From: Saccharothrix ecbatanensis
GTDB lineage: Bacteria > Actinomycetota > Actinomycetes > Mycobacteriales > Pseudonocardiaceae
Assembly: GCF_014205015.1 (NCBI RefSeq)
Contig: NZ_JACHMO010000001.1
Span: 2,604,001-2,668,000 of the forward strand
Reading direction: 5' to 3'
DNA length: 64,000 bases
Shown one piece after another: positions 26,411-34,690 of the stretch; within the stretch, counting starts at the first letter, position 1; every line of letters starts with the position of its first letter. The notes beneath the pieces are model-generated. The model made no database searches. It was not told the DNA's origin and was given only the letters and a program-made list of their open reading frames with translations. The translations under genes were made by a program, and so were the position numbers.

Positions 26411-27091
26411 GTGCCCGGTACCCCCGACAGCCCCGCGCGCGGTGTCCGCCGCGTCGAGCTGAGCACCACCGATCCCGAGAAGACCGCCCAGTTCTACGCC
26501 CACCTGCTGGGGTGGGTCCTGATCGCCGAGCCGGACGGCTCGTTCACCGGCTGGGTGGGCGACCGCCTCGCGCTGCGCGTCCGTGCCGGCGACCCCGGCT
26601 GGCTCGTCGTGTTCGCCGGCCGCGAGCCGCGTGACCTGCGCGACGAGTCCGGCCACAGTGCCGCCGTGGACCAGGGGCGGGTGCTGCACGGGCCGTGGGC
26701 GCCCGAGCCGCGGCCCGGCGAACCCTGCTGGGTCGAGCTGATGGCCGACCCCGGTGTCGACGAGCACTGGGCCGGCGAGCTGGGCTGGCGGGTCCGCGAC
26801 CCCGGCGCCGAGTTCACCCTCTACGACGCGCACGTGGCCGACGACCGCCGTGCCGTCGCCGGGCGTCTCACCGCGCCGGGCGGCTGGACGTGCTACTTCG
26901 CCGTCCCCGACGCGGCCAGGACCGCGGCGGAGGCGACGGAGTTCGGCGGCAGGGTCCTGATCGGCCCGAAGGAGGTCCCCACCGGTGTGGTGGCGGCCGT
27001 CGCCGATCCCTCCGGGAGCGTCTTCGCGATCCTGGAGAACCCGGCCGGTTGGGGCGGCGCCTGGCGCACGCCCCGCCGCAAACCCGACTAG
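26411..27091 (+). CDS. VOC-superfamily protein (two glyoxalase-like domains)
   Basis: A ~226-residue protein with two tandem glyoxalase/bleomycin-resistance modules: the first begins RRVELSTTDPEKTAQFYAHLLGW, the second WVELMADPGVDEHWAGELGW and ends with VAAVADPSGSVFAILE. Similar actinobacterial proteins are annotated as hydroxylases or resistance proteins without proven substrate. GTG 26411 is the most upstream sensible start in frame; the open frame continues far upstream but only as a shadow of the preceding gene. Confidence 0.8.
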   Translation: MPGTPDSPARGVRRVELSTTDPEKTAQFYAHLLGWVLIAEPDGSFTGWVGDRLALRVRAGDPGWLVVFAGREPRDLRDESGHSAAVDQGRVLHGPWAPEPRPGEPCWVELMADPGVDEHWAGELGWRVRDPGAEFTLYDAHVADDRRAVAGRLTAPGGWTCYFAVPDAARTAAEATEFGGRVLIGPKEVPTGVVAAVADPSGSVFAILENPAGWGGAWRTPRRKPD

Positions 27092-27097
27092 TCCTCG

Positions 27098-27129
27098 ATC
27101 CCCGGTGCCCGCCTTCGGGCACCGGGGAT
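27098..27129. terminator. Bidirectional hairpin between convergent genes
   Basis: A perfect 14-bp stem ATCCCCGGTGCCCG (27098-27111)/CGGGCACCGGGGAT (27116-27129) with a 4-nt loop. It sits between the convergent VOC and HAAS-type genes. There is no T-tract, which is common for actinomycete terminators. Confidence 0.75.
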
Positions 27130-27160
27130 TCCTGTCCAGCGGCTCTGGCGGCTCGCGAGC

Positions 27161-27187
27161 GGCTCCAGTGGCTCCAGTGGCTCTAGT
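27161..27187. repeat. Three 9-bp tandem repeats
   Basis: GGCTCCAGT, GGCTCCAGT, GGCTCTAGT in a row, preceded by the related GGCTCTGGC and GGCTCGCGA. The array overlaps the stop codon of the minus-strand membrane protein. Confidence 0.7.
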
Positions 27188-27911
27188 GGCCGGTTGTCGC
27201 CGGGGTCGTGGCGCGGGCCGTCCACGGGCGGAACGCGGCCACCACGGCCACGGCGACCAGCCACGACAGCAGCATCGTCGCCGTCGACAGGCCCGGCGTG
27301 AACAGCACCGACGCCGCACCGACGACGAGCGCGACCGGCGCCATCACCCACCACACCCGCGGCACCGGCGGCGCCTCCCGGTGGAACCCGAGCAGCACGG
27401 CCACCGCCGTCACCCACACCGGCAGCTGCCACAGCACGTGCGGCCACCCCATCGCCCCGACCTCGGCCAGCGTCCACACGACCGGCCACAGCGCCGCCAG
27501 GCCCAACAGCCCTCCGGCGACCCGCCCGGCCGCGCGCCGCCCCGACACGAGCGCCGCGAACGCCGCCACGGCGAGCACGTCGTACCACCACACCGGCCGG
27601 TCCCCCGCCCAGCCGAACCTGGCCGACACGGTCCACGACTGCGCCGCGACCACCAGCAGGCCCAGCAGACCGGTCAACGCCAGCAGCCGCACCACCGCGC
27701 CCGCCGGACGCCCCACCCCGAACCGCACCCGCACGGCCAGGCCGAGCGTCGCCGCCGCCTCACCCCACCCCGGCCACCCGTGCTCCAGGTCCAGGTCGTC
27801 ACCGCGGTCGGCGAAGAAGATCCCGACCATCTCCTCCTCGCGCTCCGCCCGGTACCAGGCGGGCAGGACCCGCAGCAGCGTCCGGTAGCGGCGTTCCAGG
27901 TTCGAGCTCAC
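27183..27911 (-). CDS. Membrane protein of the PadR-linked HAAS/permease-prefix type
   Basis: A 242-residue protein. The first ~60 residues (SSNLERRYRTLLRVLPAWYRAEREEEMVGIFFAD) match the short helical domain seen in proteins encoded next to PadR regulators in Gram-positives. About six membrane helices follow (LLALTGLLGLLVVAA, VLWQLPVWVTAVAVLLG, VMAPVALVVGAASVLF, MLLSWLVAVAVVAAF). The GTG start overlaps the PadR stop (GTGA), so the pair is co-translated. The role is unknown; signalling with, or control by, the PadR protein is likely from gene pairing. Confidence 0.7.
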   Translation of the reverse strand: MSSNLERRYRTLLRVLPAWYRAEREEEMVGIFFADRGDDLDLEHGWPGWGEAAATLGLAVRVRFGVGRPAGAVVRLLALTGLLGLLVVAAQSWTVSARFGWAGDRPVWWYDVLAVAAFAALVSGRRAAGRVAGGLLGLAALWPVVWTLAEVGAMGWPHVLWQLPVWVTAVAVLLGFHREAPPVPRVWWVMAPVALVVGAASVLFTPGLSTATMLLSWLVAVAVVAAFRPWTARATTPATTGH

Positions 27912-28222
27912 AGCGCACCCCTCGCCTTCAGCACCGACGACGCGGCGCGCACGTTCGCCGACAGCCGGGCCACCTCCGCGGACAACACCCGCACACCCGC
28001 GTCGGTCAACCGGTAGTAGCGGCGCAACCGGCCCTGGTGCACCTCCTCGCGGTCCCGCTCGGCCAGGCCCTCCGCGACCAACCGGTCCAGCACCCCGTAG
28101 AGCGTGCCCACCCGCAACCGCATCCGACCCTCCGACAACCCGTCGACCGCGCGCACGATCGCGTACCCGTGCAACGGCTCCTCCGCCAACGCGGTGAGCA
28201 CCAGGAACACCTGCTCCGACAT
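27908..28222 (-). CDS. PadR-family transcriptional regulator
   Basis: A ~104-residue PadR winged-helix protein: SEQVFLVLTALAEEPLHGYAIVRAVDGLSEGRMRLRVGTLYGVLDRLVAEGLAE (landmark, residues 2-55 in part) with the typical HGYAI and GTLYGVLDRL motifs, then the wing RRYYRLTDAG. The ATG at 28222 is preferred to 28231. A near-palindrome lies 18 bp upstream of the start and may be its own operator. Co-transcribed with the downstream membrane protein. Confidence 0.9.
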   Translation of the reverse strand: MSEQVFLVLTALAEEPLHGYAIVRAVDGLSEGRMRLRVGTLYGVLDRLVAEGLAERDREEVHQGRLRRYYRLTDAGVRVLSAEVARLSANVRAASSVLKARGAL

Positions 28223-28240
28223 ACCTCTCACACCGCACGT

Positions 28241-28259
28241 TATATCGCGAAGCGGTATA
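28241..28259. promoter_or_regulatory. Palindromic operator upstream of padR gene
   Basis: TATATCGC (28241-28248), GAA, GCGGTATA (28252-28259): 8-bp inverted arms with one mismatch. Its AT-rich ends stand out in this GC-rich DNA. Autoregulation by the PadR protein is the simple reading. Confidence 0.55.
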
Positions 28260-28392
28260 TCTCGTCCAGTGTCACCCGTGTGGTCGCGCGCAGCGGGCGG
28301 CCGTCACACCCCGGCGCGGGAACCGGTCGGGTCGGTACTGCGTCCTCCCGGCGCTCCGAGGAGCCGTCGACGCCCGCGCCGGTACCGCCCAT

Positions 28393-28398
28393 TAGGGT
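28393..28398 (+). promoter_or_regulatory. -10 box of the thymidine kinase gene (leaderless)
   Basis: TAGGGT is followed by 8 nt and the GTG start at 28407. No ribosome site is present in between. Confidence 0.5.
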
Positions 28399-28406
28399 GG
28401 CGCGCC

Positions 28407-29129
28407 GTGGAACCGATCAACGCCTCACCCGACCCGACCGACGCGCTGTCCTCCGTGCCCGCCTCCGGCGACGGCCGCGCGCCCACGGGGCGGTTGCGGT
28501 TCTTCTTCGGCCCCATGGACTGCGGCAAGTCGACCCTCGCGCTCCAGATCGACCACAACCAGGCCCGCCAGGGCCGCCGCGGACTGCTCCTGGTCCGCCA
28601 CGACCGCTCCGGCACGCCCACCATCTCCAGCCGCATGGGCCTGGCCCGCAACGCGCTGGAGGTGCACCAGGCCATGGACCTGCGCACCCTGGTCCGCGAC
28701 CACTGGACCCGCGGCGCCCGGGTGGACTACCTCATCGTCGACGAGGCCCAGTTCCTGTCCCCCGAGCAGGTCGACCAGCTCGCCGAACTCGCCGACGACA
28801 CCCACCTGGAGGTGTACTGCTTCGGCCTGGCCACCGACTTCCGCAGCACCCTGTTCCCGGGTTCGCAGCGCCTGTTCGAACTGGCCGACGAGCTCGACGC
28901 CATCCAGGTCGAGGTGCTGTGCTGGTGCGGCCGTCCGGGCCGGTTCAACGCCCGCGTCCACGACGGCGACGTGGTCCGCGCGGGCGACACGGTCCTGGTC
29001 GCCGACACCGCGCCGCCCGCCGCGCCCGACGGCGTCGACATCCGCTACCAGGTCCTGTGCCGCAACCACTACCGCACCGGCGACCTCGGCCCGCACGCCG
29101 TCAAGGGCCACCAGCTCAGCCTCACCTGA
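28407..29129 (+). CDS. tdk: Thymidine kinase (type II)
   Basis: A 240-residue kinase, with ~25 extra N-terminal residues compared with most bacterial Tdk. Walker A is FGPMDCGKST, the Walker B/catalytic segment is YLIVDEAQFL, and FGLATDF precedes the zinc-binding part, where Cys-x-Cys (CWCGRPGRFNAR) and YQVLCRNHY supply ligands. It phosphorylates thymidine in the salvage pathway. GTG 28407 is supported by a -10 box 8 nt upstream and by lack of any other start near it. Confidence 0.9.
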   Translation: MEPINASPDPTDALSSVPASGDGRAPTGRLRFFFGPMDCGKSTLALQIDHNQARQGRRGLLLVRHDRSGTPTISSRMGLARNALEVHQAMDLRTLVRDHWTRGARVDYLIVDEAQFLSPEQVDQLAELADDTHLEVYCFGLATDFRSTLFPGSQRLFELADELDAIQVEVLCWCGRPGRFNARVHDGDVVRAGDTVLVADTAPPAAPDGVDIRYQVLCRNHYRTGDLGPHAVKGHQLSLT

Positions 29130-29207
29130 CCCCGCCCCGACCCTCACCCGATCCCCCGCACGCGGCGGTCCGGGCAGTGCTGCGGGCGGTCGGTTCACGC
29201 GGTGGGT

Positions 29208-30119
29208 TCAGGCGGCCGTGAACACCAGGTCGGCGTTGACGGCCACCCCGGCCTTCGCGCCCGCCGCCGCGGCGGACACCACCTGTGCCATCGCGTCCAC
29301 CACGTTCCCCGCCGCGTAGACACCGGGCACGCTCGTCGCGCCCCACCCGTCCACCCGCACCCAGCCCGCGTCGTCCCGCTCGCACCCCAACGCGTCGAGG
29401 AACCCGTCGCGGGGCAGGAACTCGGGCGCCACGAACACCGCCCGACGCGGCACGAGCCCTTCCGCCTCGGTCTCGACCCCGGCGGCCGTCACCGCGTGGA
29501 CCGGTCCGTCGACGATCCGGATGCCCCGCTTGGTCAACGCGGCCCGGTCGTCGTCGGACAACGGCCGCACGGCGAAGAACACCAGGTCCGACGACCACTG
29601 CCGGACCAGCAACGCCTGGTGCGCGGACCGTTCGTGCGTCCCGAGGATGCCCAGCGGCCCGTCGGCCACCTCGTACCCGTGGCAGTACGGGCAGTGCAGC
29701 GCGTAGGCGCCCCACCCTTCCCGCACACCGGGCACGTCCGGCAGTTCGTCGCGCAGCCCGGTGGCCACGACGACCCGTGCGGCGGCCAGCACGGTCCCGT
29801 CCTCCAGCACCACCCGGAACGACGGCCCGTCCCCCGCCTCCTGCTCCACCCGCGCGACCCGGCCGGACACGAACCGGCCCCCGTACCGGGCCACCTCGTC
29901 CCGTCCGACCGCCAGCAGCTCGCCGGGCGGCATCCCGTCGCGCGACAGGAACCCGTGCACGCCCTCCGCTGGGGCGTTGCGAGGCTCCCCCGAGTCGACC
30001 ACCGCGACCGAACGCCGCGCCCGCCCCAGCACCAGCGCGGCGTTCAGCCCCGCCGCGCCACCTCCGATCACCACGACCTCGTACCTGTCCGAGCTGTACC
30101 CGCTGTCACCGATCTCCAT
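29208..30119 (-). CDS. Thioredoxin reductase-like FAD/NAD(P)H oxidoreductase
   Basis: A ~303-residue two-dinucleotide-fold flavoprotein: VVVIGGGAAGLNAALVLGRARRSVAVVD at the start, the redox pair in HCPYCHGYEV, and the C-terminal FAD motif GVYAAGNVVD. The CPYCHGYE variant belongs to the TrxR-like group outside classical TrxB (CATCDG). Starts at 30119, 30131 and 30149 are all possible; 30119 is placed just before the fold. It diverges from an XRE-cupin regulator, a pairing that suggests direct control. Confidence 0.85.
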   Translation of the reverse strand: MEIGDSGYSSDRYEVVVIGGGAAGLNAALVLGRARRSVAVVDSGEPRNAPAEGVHGFLSRDGMPPGELLAVGRDEVARYGGRFVSGRVARVEQEAGDGPSFRVVLEDGTVLAAARVVVATGLRDELPDVPGVREGWGAYALHCPYCHGYEVADGPLGILGTHERSAHQALLVRQWSSDLVFFAVRPLSDDDRAALTKRGIRIVDGPVHAVTAAGVETEAEGLVPRRAVFVAPEFLPRDGFLDALGCERDDAGWVRVDGWGATSVPGVYAAGNVVDAMAQVVSAAAAGAKAGVAVNADLVFTAA

Positions 30120-30145
30120 GTGGACGAGCATCCCCCCGATGTCCC

Positions 30146-30163
30146 ACAATGGACAAACCTTGT
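30146..30163. promoter_or_regulatory. Possible operator between oxidoreductase and XRE-cupin regulator
   Basis: ACAAaccTTGT (30153-30163) is a short inverted repeat, flanked by a further ACAA at 30146. It lies in the small divergent gap, where an XRE regulator would be expected to bind. The match is short. Confidence 0.3.
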
Positions 30164-30184
30164 TGCCGAAACCGGGAAACGATC

Positions 30185-30802
30185 ATGAACAGTACGACCG
30201 GCCCGCCCGACCACCCGACCGACGACCTGGCAGACGACCCGACCGACGACGTGCTGGGCAAGGTGGGTGAACGGCTCCGTCACGTCCGCACCAGCCGGGG
30301 CGCGACGCTCGCCGACCTCGCGGAGGCCACCGGCATCTCCAAGAGCACCCTGTCGCGGCTGGAGTCGGGGCAGCGGCGTCCCAGCCTGGAGCTGCTGCTG
30401 CCCATCGCCCGCGCGCACCGCGTCCCGCTGGACGAGCTGGTGGGCGCGCCGCCGGTGGGCGATCCGCGGATCCGTCCGGTGCCGGTGCGCCGTGACGGCA
30501 TGACGATCCTGCCGCTCACCCAGCAGCCCGGCGGCCTCCAGGCCTACAAGATGATCATCCCGCCGCGCGGCGAGCCGGATCCGCGCACGCACACCGGCTA
30601 CGAGTGGCTGTACGTGCTGTCGGGGCGGCTGCGGCTGATCCTGGCGGACCACGACGTGGTGCTGGTGACGGGCGAGGCGGCCGAGTTCGACACCCGCCTG
30701 CCGCACTGGTTCGGCCCGGCGGACGACGAGCCGGTCGAGCTGCTGAGCCTGTTCGGCAAGCAGGGCGAGCAGATCCACATGCGCACCCGCCGCAAGACCT
30801 GA
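30185..30802 (+). CDS. XRE-family regulator with cupin domain
   Basis: A 205-residue regulator. Residues ~25-85 form an XRE helix-turn-helix (GERLRHVRTSRGATLADLAEATGISKSTLSRLESG, landmark only in part) and ~115-195 a cupin barrel (GEPDPRTHTGYEWLYVLSGRLRLILADHDVVL). Such proteins sense small ligands or metals. The divergent flavin oxidoreductase is its likely target. The first 20 residues are aspartate/proline-rich. Its 3' end lies inside an imperfect 20-bp repeat array. Confidence 0.9.
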   Translation: MNSTTGPPDHPTDDLADDPTDDVLGKVGERLRHVRTSRGATLADLAEATGISKSTLSRLESGQRRPSLELLLPIARAHRVPLDELVGAPPVGDPRIRPVPVRRDGMTILPLTQQPGGLQAYKMIIPPRGEPDPRTHTGYEWLYVLSGRLRLILADHDVVLVTGEAAEFDTRLPHWFGPADDEPVELLSLFGKQGEQIHMRTRRKT

Positions 30803-30851
30803 CCCGCCGCCGGAAGGCCTGACCACCCGCCGCAAGGGCCTGACCCGCCGC
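30791..30851 (+). repeat. Three imperfect 20-21 bp tandem repeats at a gene end
   Basis: Units start at 30791, 30811 and 30831. Each has the core CCTGACC followed by CGC-rich sequence. The first unit contains the stop codon of the XRE-cupin gene, so the repeats are duplicates of the gene's own 3' end. Confidence 0.75.
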
Positions 30852-30911
30852 CGCGCTCCGGGACGCCGGCCCGCACCGGTCCGGCGGTGCGGGACACGTC
30901 ACACTGTGCGC

Positions 30912-31388
30912 ATGACAGGCAGGCGCAGCGCCGGGATCCTGCTCCACCGCGTGGTGGACGGCGAACTCCAGGTGCTCCTCGGGCACATGGGCGGCCCGTT
31001 CTGGGCCCGCAGGGACGACGGCGCGTGGTCGATCCCGAAGGGCGAGCCCGACGGCGACGAGGATCCGGAGGCCACGGCGCGCCGCGAGTTCACCGAGGAG
31101 CTGGGCCTGCCGGTCCCGGAGGGTGAGCTGGTGCCGCTCGGCGAGGTCCGCCAGTCGGGCGGGAAAGTCGTCCAGGCGTGGGCGCTGGCCGCCGACCTCG
31201 ATCCCGATCAGGTGATTCCGGGCACGTTCACGCTGGAATGGCCGCGGGGGTCGGGTCGGTTCCGGGAGTATCCCGAGGTCGACCGGGTGGCGTGGTTTCC
31301 GCTGGTCGAGGCGAGGGTGAAAGTCGTGGGGGCGCAACGGGAGCTGCTCGACCGACTGGTCGGGAACGTTGCGTTCGGGCAACACTGA
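30912..31388 (+). CDS. Nudix hydrolase
   Basis: A 158-residue Nudix protein. The box GEPDGDEDPEATARREFTEE (followed by LGL) fits Gx5Ex7REuxEExGu exactly. Upstream, SAGILLHRVVDGELQVLLGH and AWSIPKGE are typical of the fold; the C-terminal EYPEVDRVAWFPLVEAR matches MutT-like proteins active on diphosphorylated nucleosides. ATG 30912 was preferred to GTG 30906. The substrate is not predictable. Confidence 0.85.
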   Translation: MTGRRSAGILLHRVVDGELQVLLGHMGGPFWARRDDGAWSIPKGEPDGDEDPEATARREFTEELGLPVPEGELVPLGEVRQSGGKVVQAWALAADLDPDQVIPGTFTLEWPRGSGRFREYPEVDRVAWFPLVEARVKVVGAQRELLDRLVGNVAFGQH

Positions 31389-31767
31389 AGTCATCGAGGG
31401 GACCAAGCGCCCGGATGGACGTTTGGGGGCGGTCCGGACGGGTGATTCATCCTCATGTCCGCCACCGTCCACACCCGCGCCGCCACCGAGCGTGGCGACG
31501 TGGCCGAAAAACTCCGGATTAACTTTGCGTAACCGTAACCATGACGGGCGTCACTACTGTCGAGTTAAACCCGCCGTAACGTCGCCCTACGTGTTCGGTC
31601 TAAGCTGTCGCAGCCGCACGACTTCTCCCGGGACTGCTCCATCAGTGTGATGAAGTACCCCGGTAGCTTGATAACGCGTCACGAACCGGTCGCGATTGCA
31701 TCCCTTAGGAGGAAGCCTTCGTTGACGGGTGAAAGACGTCACTGTGGGCGACGATGACCGTGAAGCC
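31389..31767. other. Intergenic region upstream of rbpA
   Basis: This ~380-bp stretch has lower GC than its surroundings and no convincing gene. It holds the direct repeat GTAACCGTAACC near 31530 and a third CGTAAC near 31576, and an AGGAGG at 31708-31713. Two mini-ORFs downstream of that AGGAGG are listed separately. An untranslated RNA cannot be excluded, but I recognise no known motif. Confidence 0.4.
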
Positions 31768-31831
31768 GGGAACGAACGGAGCAGTCCGATCGTTGCACTC
31801 GGTGAGCAACAAGCCTGGGCCCCGGCCCTGA
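31722..31831 (+). other. Two coupled mini-ORFs upstream of rbpA (uncertain)
   Basis: AGGAGG at 31708-31713 precedes TTG at 31722, which opens MTGERRHCGRR and stops at 31757. Its stop overlaps an ATG at 31754 (ATGA) that opens a 25-codon frame ending at 31831, 21 bp before rbpA. The pattern of a ribosome site plus ATGA coupling is suggestive. The likely rbpA start site (about 31800) lies inside the second frame, so translation would need an upstream promoter. Confidence 0.25.
31768..31795 (+). promoter_or_regulatory. SigR/SigH-type promoter of rbpA
   Basis: GGGAAC (31768-31773), exactly 18 bp, then GTTG (31792-31795) matches the consensus GGGAAT/C-N18-GTT of the thiol-oxidative-stress ECF sigma factors (SigR in Streptomyces, SigH in mycobacteria). 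The rbpA ATG is at 31853. In S. coelicolor rbpA belongs to the SigR regulon, which supports the call. Confidence 0.75.
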
Positions 31832-31852
31832 GCCGAGCGAAAGGACACCGCC

Positions 31853-32197
31853 ATGGCCGACCGCGTTCTACGGGGTAGCCGGCTCGGAGCAGTCAGCTAC
31901 GAGACCGACCGCAATCACGACCTCGCCCCGCGCCGGTCGGTGCGGTACGCCTGCCCCAAGGGCCACGACTTCGAGGTGCCGTTCTCCGACGACGCGGAGA
32001 TCCCGCACACCTGGGAGTGCCGTCTGCACGGCCAGGTGTCGAAGATCATCGACGGTGCCGTGCCGGAGGAGAAGAAGGTCAAGCCGCCGCGGACGCACTG
32101 GGACATGCTCCTGGAGCGGCGCACGATCCCGGAGCTCGAAGAGCTGCTGGACGAGCGGCTGGAAGAGCTGAAGGGGCGGCGCACCCGCACCGCCTGA
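31853..32197 (+). CDS. rbpA: RNA polymerase-binding protein RbpA
   Basis: A 114-residue actinobacterial RbpA, full length. The N-terminus MADRVLRGSRLGAVSYETDRN is characteristic, followed by the core domain with Cys34 and Cys56 (YACPKGHDFEVPF...WECRLHG), a basic linker (EEKKVKPPRTHWDMLLERR) and the C-terminal sigma-interaction helix (IPELEELLDERLEELKGRR). It binds RNA polymerase and the principal sigma factor and stabilises open complexes. AAAGGAC lies upstream of the ATG. A stress-type promoter precedes it and a bidirectional terminator follows. Confidence 0.97.
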   Translation: MADRVLRGSRLGAVSYETDRNHDLAPRRSVRYACPKGHDFEVPFSDDAEIPHTWECRLHGQVSKIIDGAVPEEKKVKPPRTHWDMLLERRTIPELEELLDERLEELKGRRTRTA

Positions 32198-32205
32198 GCC
32201 GCATG

Positions 32206-32252
32206 ACGCCGAAGGGGCCCGCCGGATTGATTCCGGCGGGCCCCTTCGGCGT
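32206..32252. terminator. Bidirectional terminator between rbpA and ppm1
   Basis: A perfect 21-bp stem from 32206-32226 to 32232-32252 with a 5-nt loop (TTGAT), core CGAAGGGGCCCGCCGG. It is one of the strongest hairpins in the window and separates two convergent genes. Confidence 0.9.
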
Positions 32253-32271
32253 TCGTGCGTCCGTGGACCGC

Positions 32272-33063
32272 TCAGCGGCTGCTGGGGGTCTTCGGCTTGG
32301 GGGCGAACAGGTCGCGCAGCTGGCCGCCGCGGCGCCGCAGGCCCCACTTCGTGACCCGCCACAGGGCTTCGCGGACGATGTTGCCGCTCATCTTCGACTC
32401 GCCGACCTCACGCTCGGTGAACGTGATGGGCACCTCGACGACGCGGTGGCCAAGTTCGATGGTGCGCCAGGCGAGGTCGATCTGGAAGCAGTAGCCCTGC
32501 GAGGCGACGGTGTCGAGCTTGAGGCTTTCGAGGACCTCGGCGCGGAACGCGCGGAACCCGCCGGTGATGTCCTTGACCTTCGCGCCCAGGGCGATCTGGG
32601 AGTACACGTTGCCGCCGCGGGAGATGAGCTCCCGGTACTTGGGCCAGTTGACCGTGCTGCCGCCGGGCACGTAGCGGGAGCCGAGGACGAGGTCCGCGTC
32701 GCGCAGCGCGTCGAGGAGCCGGGGCAGGTCCTCGGGGGCGTGGGAGCCGTCGGCGTCCATTTCGACGACCACGGCGTAGCCGCGGTCCAGTGCCCACCGG
32801 AAACCGGCGACGTAGGCGGCGCCGAGGCCTGCTTTCTCCGTGCGGTGCATCACGTGCACCCGGTCGTCGGCGGCGGCCATCTCGTCGGCGAGGTCGCCTG
32901 TGCCGTCGGGGCTGCCGTCGTCGACGACGAGCGCGTGCACGTCCGGCAGTGCCGTGTGCAGCCGTCGCACGATCTTCCCGATGTTGTCCCGCTCGTTGTA
33001 GGTCGGGATCACCACCAGCACCGGCCCGAGCTCGCGGTCAGGCTGCGCCTGCTGGTCCGCCAT
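32272..33063 (-). CDS. ppm1: Polyprenol-phosphate mannosyltransferase (dolichol-phosphate mannose synthase-like)
   Basis: A 263-residue GT2 enzyme: [14 protein letters not shown] at the start, the DXD-like EMDADGSH motif, GSRYVPGGS, and the C-terminal [17 protein letters not shown] that is diagnostic for DPM synthases. It makes polyprenyl-phospho-mannose from GDP-mannose for lipoglycans and protein mannosylation. No C-terminal membrane helix is present. It overlaps the lnt gene by 26 bp. In M. tuberculosis the two activities are fused in one protein; here they are separate but coupled. Confidence 0.95.
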   Translation of the reverse strand: MADQQAQPDRELGPVLVVIPTYNERDNIGKIVRRLHTALPDVHALVVDDGSPDGTGDLADEMAAADDRVHVMHRTEKAGLGAAYVAGFRWALDRGYAVVVEMDADGSHAPEDLPRLLDALRDADLVLGSRYVPGGSTVNWPKYRELISRGGNVYSQIALGAKVKDITGGFRAFRAEVLESLKLDTVASQGYCFQIDLAWRTIELGHRVVEVPITFTEREVGESKMSGNIVREALWRVTKWGLRRRGGQLRDLFAPKPKTPSSR

Positions 33064-34657
33064 CCGTTTCCTCCTCGCCGACGCCCTCTTCGGGGGTCGG
33101 ACGCGATCGTCGTTTCGTCGTCACGCTGAACGCCACGGCCAGAAGGCCCAGGGCGGTCATCACCCACTCGGGCCATGCGCCGAGCCGGGTGGCCAGCGTA
33201 GCCTCCCCCCGCAGCGGCACGGTCGCCACCAGCGCGTCGGGCGTGAACATGCCGGTACGCGCGGTGACGGACCCGTCGGGTTGGACGATGGCGCTCACCC
33301 CGCTGGTGGCCGCGACGACCACCGTCTTGCCGTACTCGACGGCACGCACACGGGACATCGCGAGCTGCTGGTAGGTCATCTCGGTGTAGCCGAACGTGGC
33401 GTTGTTGGTGGGGATGGCGATCATGTTCGCGCCGGCGGCGACGGAGTCGCGGACCACACCGTCGAACGCGACTTCGTAACACGTGTCGATGGCCACTTTC
33501 GCCGGTCCCATGGTGAAGCCCTCGGGGTCGGTGCCCGGTTGGAACGTGCCGGCGCGGTCGACGGTCTCGCTGAAGATCCGGAAGAACGACCGGTAGGGCA
33601 TGGTCTCGCCGAAGGGCTGGAGCTGCCGTTTGGTGTAGGTGTCGGTGGCGCCGCGGCCGGGTTCGTAGAGGACGACGGTGTTGCGGGGCAGCCGGTCGTC
33701 GGGGTCGATGACGACGGCGCCGACGGCGATGGGCGCGCCGATGGTCTCGGTGGCGAGTCGGATGCGGGCGGCGGCGTCGGCGTTGCGGAACGGGTCGATG
33801 TCGGAGGAGTTCTCCGGCCAGATGACCAGGTCGGGTTGCTCGGCGCGGCCGGCGCGGACGTCGTCGGCGAGTTGCAGGGTGCGTTTGACGTGGTTGTCGA
33901 GGACGGCGCGGCGCTGGGCGTTGAAGTCGAGGCCGGCGCGGGGGACGTTGCCCTGGATGGCGGCGACGGTGGCGGTGCCCTGGTCGGGGTTCGTGTGCAC
34001 GAGCGCGGACGCGCCGACACCGGCGGCGAGGGGCAGCACCACGGCGGCGGCCGCGATCCCCCGGCCGCTCCAGGCCCGTTGGCGCAGGAGGTGGGCGGCG
34101 CCGAGGCCGGTGAGGGCGACGGCGAACCCGATCAGCGGGGCGCCGCCGACGGAGGCGAGCGGCAGGTACCAGCCCTCGGGCTGCCCGAACGCGATCTTGC
34201 CCCAGGGGAAGCCGCCGAACGGGACGACGGCGCGCAGTGCCTCGTCGGCGACCCACACCAGCGCCATCCACAGGGGCGCGCCGGGCAGTCGGGACACGAC
34301 GGCCATGGCGGCGGTGCCGACGGCGATGAGCAGGGCGCACAGCAGGGCGAGGGGCAGCCAGGCGACGAGGCCGACGAACTCGCCGGTCCACCGCAGCAGC
34401 GGCACCATGAACCCCAGCCCCCACACCAGGCCGAGCCCGAACCCGGCCCGCGCGCGCCGCCCGTGCAGCAGGACGCCGAGGACGGCGAACCCGACGGGCG
34501 CCAGCCACCACACCGTGCGGGGCGGGAAGCTGAGGAACACCGCCCCGCCGCCCAGCGCGGCCACCACGACCCGCGTCAGCGTGCCGCGCAGGTCCCGGCG
34601 GCGGGCGGGGGGCGTGTCGGCGACGGACTGACCCGGCGCCACGGGGGTTGCGACCAC
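33038..34657 (-). CDS. lnt: Apolipoprotein N-acyltransferase
   Basis: A 539-residue protein: about six or seven N-terminal membrane helices (~25-215), then a nitrilase-like domain with the catalytic triad in VIWPENSSD (Glu), [14 protein letters not shown] (Lys) and [11 protein letters not shown] (Cys), and one C-terminal helix ([13 protein letters not shown]). It acylates the N-terminal cysteine of lipoproteins on the outer face of the membrane. Gene order rbpA-ppm1-lnt is conserved in actinobacteria. The tail [19 protein letters not shown] overlaps the ppm1 start. Confidence 0.95.
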   Translation of the reverse strand: MVATPVAPGQSVADTPPARRRDLRGTLTRVVVAALGGGAVFLSFPPRTVWWLAPVGFAVLGVLLHGRRARAGFGLGLVWGLGFMVPLLRWTGEFVGLVAWLPLALLCALLIAVGTAAMAVVSRLPGAPLWMALVWVADEALRAVVPFGGFPWGKIAFGQPEGWYLPLASVGGAPLIGFAVALTGLGAAHLLRQRAWSGRGIAAAAVVLPLAAGVGASALVHTNPDQGTATVAAIQGNVPRAGLDFNAQRRAVLDNHVKRTLQLADDVRAGRAEQPDLVIWPENSSDIDPFRNADAAARIRLATETIGAPIAVGAVVIDPDDRLPRNTVVLYEPGRGATDTYTKRQLQPFGETMPYRSFFRIFSETVDRAGTFQPGTDPEGFTMGPAKVAIDTCYEVAFDGVVRDSVAAGANMIAIPTNNATFGYTEMTYQQLAMSRVRAVEYGKTVVVAATSGVSAIVQPDGSVTARTGMFTPDALVATVPLRGEATLATRLGAWPEWVMTALGLLAVAFSVTTKRRSRPTPEEGVGEEETDGGPAGAA

Positions 34658-34690
34658 CCGATCAGCCTACGAGCCCCCGGTCACGAACCC

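Noticed and set aside
31378..31395. Third CAACACTGAAG copy at the end of the Nudix gene
   Set aside because: Only the first 11 bases match the 47263/48636 motif and it lies over a stop codon; treated as chance.
32206..32252. Long inverted repeat considered as a mobile-element end
   Set aside because: Symmetric, tight loop, located between convergent rbpA and ppm1; a bidirectional terminator explains it.
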